8,630 nt of DNA, from assembly GCA_043810345.1 (NCBI GenBank), contig JBDROF010000009.1:1-8630 (forward strand), in the 5' to 3' direction. How positions within the stretch are numbered: the first letter of the stretch is position 1; every line of letters starts with the position of its first letter. Position numbers and translations under genes: made by a program. This stretch comes from QYOJ01 sp043810345 (lineage in GTDB: Bacteria > Bacteroidota > Bacteroidia > Bacteroidales > FEN-979). Positions 1 to 6,116 of the stretch are shown one piece after another. Under the pieces are notes generated by a model that had not been told where the DNA came from, searched no databases, and saw nothing but the letters and a program-made list of their open reading frames with translations.

Positions 1-1
1 C

Positions 2-601
2 ACTGTTATCCGGACCCAGTGGGGGGAGCTCTTCAAGCTCTATTTCGCGCATAGTTTCTCCTGGCTGGGGATCCAGACCATGTTTATTTACATCATCGCC
101 TTCATTGAACAGAAGATCCATCCGGAAACAGCAACCCAGACCGGCCAAATGATCGGCTGGTCATTTTTTATCCTGAATGCTGTCGGGTTCATCTGGCCCG
201 CCTTCCTGCTGGAGCCTTTGAGTAAAAAGATCGGCAGGGTTCCTACGCAGGTACTCTGTGTTGCTTCCATGTCGCTGGGTTATTTCGGCATCGTCCTCTG
301 GGCGCATAACGCCATCCTGCTCTACCTCATGATGGGAGCGCTCACCTTCGGGTGGGCGGCCGTAGTAAGCCTCCCGTTTGCCATCATGTCGGAGATGGTG
401 AACAAAACCAGGATGGGCTTCTTCATGGGGATCTTCAACCTCTCTGTGGTGCTGCCACAGCTTGTCTCCAGTTTTGTGATCGGAGGCATCGTGCACAGAT
501 CCGCGAATAAAAATATCATCTTCCTCATCAGCGGGATCTCACTGGCCATTTCAGCTCTTCTCTGGCTGACCGTCAGGGAGAGAAACAAAAAAGAAATCTG
601 A
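2..601 (+). CDS. MFS sugar transporter (SLC45/GPH-like), C-terminal half, truncated by window edge
   Basis: Inner-membrane secondary transporter, probably a sugar:cation symporter for maltose or a related oligosaccharide. The frame is open from base 2, so the ATG at 80 is internal and the true start lies left of the window; 199 codons are visible. They hold about six hydrophobic segments (visible residues about 12-38, 54-76, 83-100, 104-125, 137-160 and 170-192), matching the second half of a 12-TM MFS protein. The stretch FSWLGIQTMFIY near the beginning and MGFFMGIFNLSVVLPQ near residues 138-153 resemble the SLC45/GPH-type sugar carriers often found beside GH13 and GH65 genes in Bacteroidota. 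The C-terminus is a short basic tail after the last TM, ending in TGA. Two GH13 enzymes downstream on the same strand suggest that it takes up the products of alpha-glucan breakdown. The family assignment is fairly firm; the substrate is inferred from context. Confidence 0.85.
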   Translation, partial: TVIRTQWGELFKLYFAHSFSWLGIQTMFIYIIAFIEQKIHPETATQTGQMIGWSFFILNAVGFIWPAFLLEPLSKKIGRVPTQVLCVASMSLGYFGIVLWAHNAILLYLMMGALTFGWAAVVSLPFAIMSEMVNKTRMGFFMGIFNLSVVLPQLVSSFVIGGIVHRSANKNIIFLISGISLAISALLWLTVRERNKKEI

Positions 602-624
602 TATTTTTTGATAACTATAAACAG

Positions 625-912
625 ATGAAATCAACGATTTTAATCATGCTGGCGATGATCGTTCAGATCGGCGCTTCAAACGGGGGAAACATCTCCCTTT
701 ACATCGGCATGAAAAACCCGGAATCGTTCGGCAGGATAGGTGCCCAATCCAGCAACGTACAGAGTGAGATCTCCAACACCTTCCAGGGAAGTGAGAAGCT
801 CCCCCTGGAACTCTATCTGGATATCGGGAAGTATGACATCCCAATGCTGATCCAGTTCTTCCCATTTAATACCGGAATAAATGACCGGCAGGATCCTATC
901 TCTATACCTTGA
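625..912 (+). pseudogene. Remnant of an alpha/beta-hydrolase esterase (Fes/IroE-type putative esterase), doubly deleted
   Basis: A 95-codon open frame with three parts. Residues 1-12 (MKSTILIMLAMI) look like the start of a signal peptide. Residues 15-66 match the nucleophile-elbow region of the putative esterase family: GASNGG (Ser18 in the nucleophile position), then LYIGMKNPE, FGRIGAQSS and LYLDIGKYDIP. From residue 67 the text jumps to a short tail beginning IQFFPF and ends at TGA. Family members usually have about 200 or more residues before the elbow and about 50 after the YD motif, including the acid and the GHSW-type histidine; both stretches are absent. The simplest reading is a gene that suffered two in-frame deletions, one joining the signal peptide to the elbow and one removing the catalytic-His segment. 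It cannot fold as a normal hydrolase and is probably inactive. It sits 23 nt after the transporter and before the GH13 genes. Alternatives are an assembly collapse or a tiny expressed protein of unknown role. Confidence 0.6.
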
Positions 913-970
913 TCGTGGAAGGGAGATCATTATCGAAAACATTGACTATCATCAGATAACCGGTGGCATC

Positions 971-3364
971 ATGAAGAAAATGGGTCTTTATATAGTTGTC
1001 CTTTTATCCATCCTGGTGCTAACAACCTGTACTCACAGGCACCATATCCGGGTGGCGGAACAATCCCTGATGCCGAAGATAGCTCCGCCAGTTGTGTTAC
1101 AGGTGGATTCAACGATCATCGTGCTGGCCGACTATTTCAGGTACCCCGGCAGGATTGACTCGGTCATGGCAGATCCTTCGTTGGAGGTAAACTTCTCCGC
1201 CGATTCTTCCCTGCTGGTCCTGAAGCCGGCCGGAGGGGAGATCCCACCCCTTTCCGTACTGACCTGCTGGGGGGAGGGATATGCCTACTCTTTGCTGGTG
1301 AAACGGTCACCCGTTATCCGGGTACCTTTTACATTCAATCCGCATGGAAACCATTACCGGGAGGTAGGGATTGCCGGTCAGATGAATGACTGGAATCCGG
1401 ATCGCAATCCCATGTATTTCAACGGAACCGTTTGGGAAACAGAGTTTTTGCTGACACCCGGCAACTATCAGTACAAACTGGTGGTGGATGGTCAATGGAT
1501 TTCCGACCCGGCAAATCCCGATTCAGTCAGTAACGGCATCGGAGGGTACAACTCCCTGCTGCGCACAGGCAACCTGATGGACGCCAATCGCCCTTTTCTC
1601 TACACACAGGATGCCACCAGGAATACCATTCGGGTCGGCGGGGTGGGGACGACGGAGGAGGTGATCGTATTCTGGCAGAATCACCGGCTTCCTGAAACAT
1701 CCCTGGAGAGAGACAACTCCTCGCTGATCATCCAGCTTCCCCGGGCAGCATCCTCATTCGAACGCAGCTACATCCGGGTTTGGGGCAGTACCCAGACGGA
1801 CGTTTCCAACGACCTGCTGATCCCTTTGAAACGGGGAACCGTGATCACGAGACCGGATGAGCTTTCCCGGAATGATAAAGAGACCCTGATCCTCTACTTC
1901 ATGATGTTGGACCGGTTCCGGAACGGGAATCCCGGAAATGACCAACCCGTTGATGATCCGGATGTAGATCTCCGGGTGAATTACCAGGGGGGTGATCTGA
2001 AAGGGGTTATTGACAAGCTGGATGACCTTTATTTCACAAACCTGGGCATCAATACGCTCTGGCTTTCTCCGGTCACTCAAAATCCACTGGAAGCCTTCAG
2101 GGAGTATCCGGAGCCACACCGGAAATTCTCAGGCTACCATGGGTACTGGCCCCTGACACTGACCACTGTGGATCCCCGGTTCGGAACAGCCACAGAACTG
2201 AAACAACTGGTACAGGAAGCTCATTCGAGGGATATTGGTGTCATCCTTGATTTCGTATCGCATCATGTACATGAAGACTACCCGTTGCTGAAGGAACATC
2301 CTGACTGGGTGACGCCACTCGATCTTCCCGACGGAAGAAAAAACATCCGGCTGTGGGACGAATACCGCCTGACTACCTGGTTCGACATCTTTCTGCCTAC
2401 CCTCGACCTGTCGAAACCCGAGGTATATGAGCTGGTATCCGATTCAGCTGCCTACTGGATCGGGGAATACCGGCTGGACGGATTCCGGCACGATGCAACC
2501 AAACATGTCCCGCAGATTTTCTGGCGTACCCTCACGCGGAAGCTGGATTCGATCCTGGAACCTCAGGGCAGGTCCATCTATCAGATCGGCGAGACCTTTG
2601 GAAGCAGGGAGCTGATCAGAAGCTATATCAATCCCGGGATGCTGGACGCCCAGTTTGATTTCAACCTGTACTGGGAAGCCCGGCTTGCATTTGCCGCGGC
2701 GAATACCTCCTTTCAGGACCTGAACGTTGCCTTAATACAATCGCTCTCCTTTTTCGGATGCCATCATCTGATGGGGAACATCACCGGGAACCAGGATATG
2801 GCCAGGTTCATCTCCTATGCGGGGGGCGCCCTGAGGCAGGGTGAAGACGACCGGGAAGCCGGCTGGCAGCGTGACATAAAAGTGGAAGATACGACAGGCT
2901 ACAGAAGGCTTGCCTCCCTGATGGCTTTCAACATGACCATTCCCGGAATCCCGGTGATCTATTACGGCGATGAATACGGGATGCCCGGCGCCAACGATCC
3001 CGATAACCGCCGGATGATGCAGTTTGAAGGGCTTTCAGGCCATGAGCAGTGGATGCTTGAAATAACAAAAAAACTCGCACACCTGCGCAGTCAGCACCTG
3101 GCCCTGCCGTATGGGGACTTCATCCCCCTCCATGTGACCGACAAGAGCTATGCTTACATGAGGATCTTTCTCGGTCAGGCAGTCATCGTAGTCTTCAACA
3201 AGGCTGAAAGTGAACAGCAGGTGACGTTCGCCATTCCTGACCGGTTTGGACAGGGGCAATTCATTCCCCGGTTTGGGTCTTCCTGTTCTTTGAATGATTT
3301 AACGTTATCGTTAATTTTGCCGGCAAATTCATTTGAGATCCTAACAAATCATGGAAACCAATAA
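971..3364 (+). CDS. GH13 alpha-amylase-family lipoprotein with CBM48-like domain, 797 aa
   Basis: Predicted alpha-glucan or maltodextrin hydrolase anchored by lipid in the cell envelope. I chose the ATG at 971, giving a lipoprotein signal peptide (MKKMGLYIV..., lipobox LTTC, Cys20). The in-frame ATG at 881 would add 30 charged residues in front of it. Order: a beta-rich N-terminal domain (about 40-110); a CBM48/AMPK-type glycan-binding domain (about 115-200, AGQMNDWNP and PGNYQYKLVVDG); a second beta-rich linker domain (about 205-295); a TIM barrel (about 305-715); and a C-terminal beta domain (about 720-797). Catalytic residues by motif: nucleophile Asp508 (DGFRHD), acid/base Glu541 (QIGETF) and stabiliser Asp609 (GNQDMARF). 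Region I reads DFVSHH and region IV reads NQD, where most GH13 enzymes have an Asn-His and NHD. IPGIPVIYYGDEYGMPG is typical of the barrel end. Whether it acts as amylase, neopullulanase, cyclomaltodextrinase or branching-type enzyme cannot be decided here. It overlaps the next GH13 gene. Confidence 0.9.
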   Translation: MKKMGLYIVVLLSILVLTTCTHRHHIRVAEQSLMPKIAPPVVLQVDSTIIVLADYFRYPGRIDSVMADPSLEVNFSADSSLLVLKPAGGEIPPLSVLTCWGEGYAYSLLVKRSPVIRVPFTFNPHGNHYREVGIAGQMNDWNPDRNPMYFNGTVWETEFLLTPGNYQYKLVVDGQWISDPANPDSVSNGIGGYNSLLRTGNLMDANRPFLYTQDATRNTIRVGGVGTTEEVIVFWQNHRLPETSLERDNSSLIIQLPRAASSFERSYIRVWGSTQTDVSNDLLIPLKRGTVITRPDELSRNDKETLILYFMMLDRFRNGNPGNDQPVDDPDVDLRVNYQGGDLKGVIDKLDDLYFTNLGINTLWLSPVTQNPLEAFREYPEPHRKFSGYHGYWPLTLTTVDPRFGTATELKQLVQEAHSRDIGVILDFVSHHVHEDYPLLKEHPDWVTPLDLPDGRKNIRLWDEYRLTTWFDIFLPTLDLSKPEVYELVSDSAAYWIGEYRLDGFRHDATKHVPQIFWRTLTRKLDSILEPQGRSIYQIGETFGSRELIRSYINPGMLDAQFDFNLYWEARLAFAAANTSFQDLNVALIQSLSFFGCHHLMGNITGNQDMARFISYAGGALRQGEDDREAGWQRDIKVEDTTGYRRLASLMAFNMTIPGIPVIYYGDEYGMPGANDPDNRRMMQFEGLSGHEQWMLEITKKLAHLRSQHLALPYGDFIPLHVTDKSYAYMRIFLGQAVIVVFNKAESEQQVTFAIPDRFGQGQFIPRFGSSCSLNDLTLSLILPANSFEILTNHGNQ

Positions 3365-4721
3365 GAATCTAATTTTGTCAGCATGCATGGTATTATTAGC
3401 ATCCATGTTGTTTTTCCTGTTTTCCTGTAAACAAACAACTACCGGAGATGCAGGCCGGTTTGAGCATCCGGAATGGAGCAAAAATGTCACGATTTACGAA
3501 GTCAACATCCGGCAATTCACTCCCGAAGGGACCTTCCTGGCTTTAGAAGAACATCTGCCCCGCCTGCAGCAGATGGGGATCAAAATTCTCTGGCTGATGC
3601 CCATTCAGCCGATCGGTCTGGAAAAACGGAAAGGGTCGTTGGGGAGTTACTACTCGATCAGGGATTATTACGGGATTAATCCGGAATTCGGCACACTCGA
3701 AGATTTTAAGCGCCTGGTAGCCAGGGTACACGAACTGGGAATGTATGTGATCATCGATTGGGTAGCGAATCATACAGCATGGGACAATGCCTTGATCACC
3801 ACACATCCGGGATGGTACAAAAAAGATTCACTGGGGAACATCATCTCCCCGGTGGACGACTGGAGCGATGTAGCCGGGCTGGATTACAGTCAACGGGAAT
3901 TATGGACCTACATGAATGAGGCGTTGTCATACTGGATCAGGGAGTGCGATATCGATGGTTATCGCTGTGATGTGGCCGGCATGATCCCGGTGGCTTTCTG
4001 GAATCAAACTGTTCCGGAATTAAACAAGATCAAAGAGGTATTTATGCTGGCCGAATGGGAGACTCCTGAGATGCATGACACTGCTTTTGATGCCACCTAC
4101 TCCTGGGATTTCTATCACCTGATGAACCAGATCGCCCGTGGAGAATTGAATCCGGGAAAGATCGACTCCCTTCTGGACGCCGAAAGAAAAACCTACCCGG
4201 TGGATGCCTATCGAATGCGTTTTACCTCCAACCACGATGAAAATTCCTGGAACGGAACCGTCTATGAGAGACTTGGTGAAGGCGCTGAAGCATTTGCTGC
4301 GCTAACCTTTACCTTCCCGGGTATTCCGTTGATCTATACCGGCCAGGAAGCTGCCCTGAACAAACGGTTGCCTTTTTTTGAAAAAGAGTCGATCGCCTGG
4401 GGGAATTTTCCTCTTGGCGATTTCTATACCAAACTGGTCGGGCTGAAAGCCTCCCATCCCGCGCTTTGGAGCGGAGATGATGGCGGAGAGTTCGTCAGGA
4501 TCCGGACCTCTGCTGATACAGCCATCTTTGCCTTCATCAGAACCCTGGGGGACGACCGGGTGTTATCCATATTCAATTTCTCGCCAACAGCGCAAACATT
4601 CACGTTAAAGGGGGAAGATTATGCAGGAGACTACAAAGAACTTTTCAAGGATGAAGATAGGGCCTTTATCGGAAAAGATACGGTGTCGTTACCACCCTGG
4701 GGGTATTTGATCTTGCATTAA
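3351..4721 (+). CDS. GH13 alpha-amylase-family lipoprotein, compact, 456 aa
   Basis: Predicted alpha-glucosidic-bond hydrolase, envelope-anchored. The N-terminus has a hydrophobic segment with lipobox LFSC (Cys26) and a short linker. The barrel starts at about residue 44 (KNVTIYEVNIRQF), with no added carbohydrate-binding domain. All GH13 signatures are present: region I DWVANH (Asp136-His141); region V near LDYS (178-180); region II DGYRCD with nucleophile Asp207; region III LAEWE with acid/base Glu235; region IV FTSNHDEN with stabiliser Asp296; and PGIPLIYTGQE (323-333). The stretch from about 375 to 456 is a small C-terminal beta domain ending PPWGYLILH. At 456 aa it is short for the family, consistent with a short domain B. 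Its ATG lies inside the end of the preceding GH13 gene (14-bp overlap, different frame), and no strong ribosome-binding site precedes it, so translational coupling is likely. It probably works with its neighbour on maltodextrins; the exact activity is not determinable from sequence alone. Confidence 0.9.
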   Translation: METNKNLILSACMVLLASMLFFLFSCKQTTTGDAGRFEHPEWSKNVTIYEVNIRQFTPEGTFLALEEHLPRLQQMGIKILWLMPIQPIGLEKRKGSLGSYYSIRDYYGINPEFGTLEDFKRLVARVHELGMYVIIDWVANHTAWDNALITTHPGWYKKDSLGNIISPVDDWSDVAGLDYSQRELWTYMNEALSYWIRECDIDGYRCDVAGMIPVAFWNQTVPELNKIKEVFMLAEWETPEMHDTAFDATYSWDFYHLMNQIARGELNPGKIDSLLDAERKTYPVDAYRMRFTSNHDENSWNGTVYERLGEGAEAFAALTFTFPGIPLIYTGQEAALNKRLPFFEKESIAWGNFPLGDFYTKLVGLKASHPALWSGDDGGEFVRIRTSADTAIFAFIRTLGDDRVLSIFNFSPTAQTFTLKGEDYAGDYKELFKDEDRAFIGKDTVSLPPWGYLILH

Positions 4722-4724
4722 GTT

Positions 4725-4773
4725 ACCCACCCCCCGGCCCTCTCCCTGCTGGCAAGGAGGGGTTGGGGTGGGT
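4725..4773. terminator. GC-rich imperfect palindrome between convergent genes; bidirectional terminator or REP-like repeat
   Basis: The two outer arms, ACCCACCCC (4725-4733) and GGGGTGGGT (4765-4773), are perfect reverse complements. After a mismatched internal loop, 4738-4743 (CCCTCT) can pair with 4756-4761 (GGAGGG), allowing one G-U pair, which leaves a loop of about 12 nt. The element fills nearly all of the 54 bp between the stop of the second GH13 gene (4719-4721) and the stop of the SusD gene (4776-4778). That position suits a two-way transcription stop, although neither side has a clear U-run. Similar C-rich/G-rich palindromes recur between genes in some Bacteroidota genomes, so it may also be a copy of a dispersed repeat; only one copy is in this window. 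Confidence 0.6.
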
Positions 4774-4775
4774 GC

Positions 4776-6098
4776 TTAATTCTGCTGCAGGTTCGGGTTG
4801 ACGTCGATCTCCCGCTGGGGGATCAGGTACAACAACCTGCGGTCGTTCCAGGGAAGTTTCTTGTCGGAGATCTTGTCCTCCTTCAGCCGTTTCTGGTTAA
4901 AGAAATTATCTCCCTGGAAACAGAGCTCCTTGAACCGTTCAGCGTACAACAACGTGGGGTTGATGTTCACGGAATCTTTCACACCAGCACGTTTCCGTAC
5001 CACATTCAAATCTTCAAGCGCCCCCTGTGTGTTACCCAGGTTAAAACGGGATTCAGCGCGGTTCAGGTACACCTCCGCCAGCCGGATCAACGGAATATTC
5101 ATATACCGGTCATCGAACATGCTGGTGAAGTATTTCCCGCCATCCGTATAGAAAAGCTCCGTGTAGCGCTGATCTTCAGGCCCGCCGGTGAAGGTAAACA
5201 CTTTCAGTACCCCGCTGGAAGGGCTGAATTTGGCGTTGCTGGCCAGCCGGTAGTAACCGTTCAGTGTTCCTGCTGAAGTGCTGGTCTGGGTGCTTAGCAC
5301 CGCAAAGATGATCTCTGAAGTGACCACATTGCTGAAATTATCTTTCACGCTGTCGACCAGTTTAAAGCCGCCATCATGGATCACCTCAGAGGAAACATCG
5401 ATGCAATCCTGATTCCGTCCCAGGTAAAAATAGACACGCGACAGCAACGCTTTTGCTGACCAGTTCGTGGCACGGTTGCTGTTGGTTCCAGGCAACAGAT
5501 CAGCTGCTTCAGTGAGGTCTGCAATGATCTGAGCATATACCTCATCCACGGTATTTCTGGCTGGTCTTGCGTCAATGCCAGTGGGTGCCAGGATCAATGG
5601 AACACCCAGGCCATTGTTTGGGTTGCCCAGGTACCGGACCATATCGAAATAGATCATGGCCCGGATAAAGAGACATTCGCCACGCAACCGTTTCGCATCA
5701 TCCTCTGGAGGAGCTACCACAGGGATGGCCTCAATGATGGAGTTGGCTAGATTGATCGTATAGTAGCAACGCTCCCAGTACGAAGCGGAGAGGCGGTTAT
5801 CGGGCGACATGTTTTTCTCCAGCATCTGGGTCTCTTCGTAGACGATGTTCCCCTGACCGGATGGCTTCACGTTGTTGCAAAGCATGTCTCCGCATGCCCA
5901 GGCGTTACCCCCGTACAGGTCTCCGTTTTGAAGGGCATTGTAAGTCCCAAACAGCGCCGCCTGCAATCCGTCATACGTGGTAAGGGCCGTTTCATCAGAG
6001 ATGCTTTTAGAAGGGACCTTGTTGATCACCTTTTCACAGGCAGTGAGCATGATCAGGAACGCTAAAATTCCAACTGTCAGATTGATTATCTTTTTCAT
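4776..6098 (-). CDS. SusD/RagB-family outer-membrane glycan-binding lipoprotein
   Basis: Surface lipoprotein that binds an oligosaccharide and acts as a lid on the partner SusC channel. The 440-aa protein starts with MKKIINLTVG and a lipobox LTAC (Cys21). Family marks in order: a TPR-like helical region around 135-165 (RGECLFIRAMIYFDMVRYLG followed by GVPLIL at 165-170); a second TPR-like helix pair at about 211-227 (TNWSAKALLSRVYFYLG); the C-terminal SusD signature (IPLIRLAEVYLNRAE, 335-349, then ALEDLNVVRKRAG); ERFKELCFQG (387-396); and the usual end, LYLIPQREIDVNP. It is complete but shorter than the 500-600 aa common in the family. It starts 18 nt after the SusC stop, so the two form one operon. 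No SusE/F-like gene follows; the operon ends at the palindrome. The glycan is unknown. Nearby GH13 genes make an alpha-glucan possible, but they are on the other strand. Confidence 0.95.
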   Translation of the reverse strand: MKKIINLTVGILAFLIMLTACEKVINKVPSKSISDETALTTYDGLQAALFGTYNALQNGDLYGGNAWACGDMLCNNVKPSGQGNIVYEETQMLEKNMSPDNRLSASYWERCYYTINLANSIIEAIPVVAPPEDDAKRLRGECLFIRAMIYFDMVRYLGNPNNGLGVPLILAPTGIDARPARNTVDEVYAQIIADLTEAADLLPGTNSNRATNWSAKALLSRVYFYLGRNQDCIDVSSEVIHDGGFKLVDSVKDNFSNVVTSEIIFAVLSTQTSTSAGTLNGYYRLASNAKFSPSSGVLKVFTFTGGPEDQRYTELFYTDGGKYFTSMFDDRYMNIPLIRLAEVYLNRAESRFNLGNTQGALEDLNVVRKRAGVKDSVNINPTLLYAERFKELCFQGDNFFNQKRLKEDKISDKKLPWNDRRLLYLIPQREIDVNPNLQQN

Positions 6099-6100
6099 GA

Positions 6101-6106
6101 TTCCTC
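6101..6106 (-). promoter_or_regulatory. Shine-Dalgarno-like site for the SusD gene
   Basis: On the minus strand the spacer reads ...ACTGAGGAATC before the ATG, giving GAGGAA very close to the start codon (2 nt after the hexamer, 4 nt after GAGG). It lies wholly within the 18-nt SusC-SusD gap and supports the start at 6098. Many Bacteroidota genes lack such a site, including the two GH13 genes here, where nothing comparable is visible. Confidence 0.55.
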
Positions 6107-6116
6107 AGTTTTGACG

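Noticed and set aside
80..82. ATG at 80 as start of the transporter
   Set aside because: The frame is open upstream to the window edge and the upstream codons encode recognisable transporter sequence, so it is an internal Met in a 5'-truncated gene.
881..970. Possible 30-residue N-terminal extension of the large GH13 protein from the ATG at 881, directly after a TAA
   Set aside because: It would place charged sequence ahead of a clear lipoprotein signal peptide and lipobox that fit a start at 971; the extension has no recognisable motif and overlaps the esterase remnant.
602..970. Search for a promoter of the TTTG / TAnnTTTG type ahead of the GH13 genes
   Set aside because: The T-rich run at about 604-610 has no properly spaced partner box, so I could not support a promoter here; the genes more likely share an upstream transcript.
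4798..5151. Plus-strand open frame opposite the SusD gene
   Set aside because: No homology-like motifs, and it lies wholly inside a strong SusD coding sequence on the other strand; a shadow frame.
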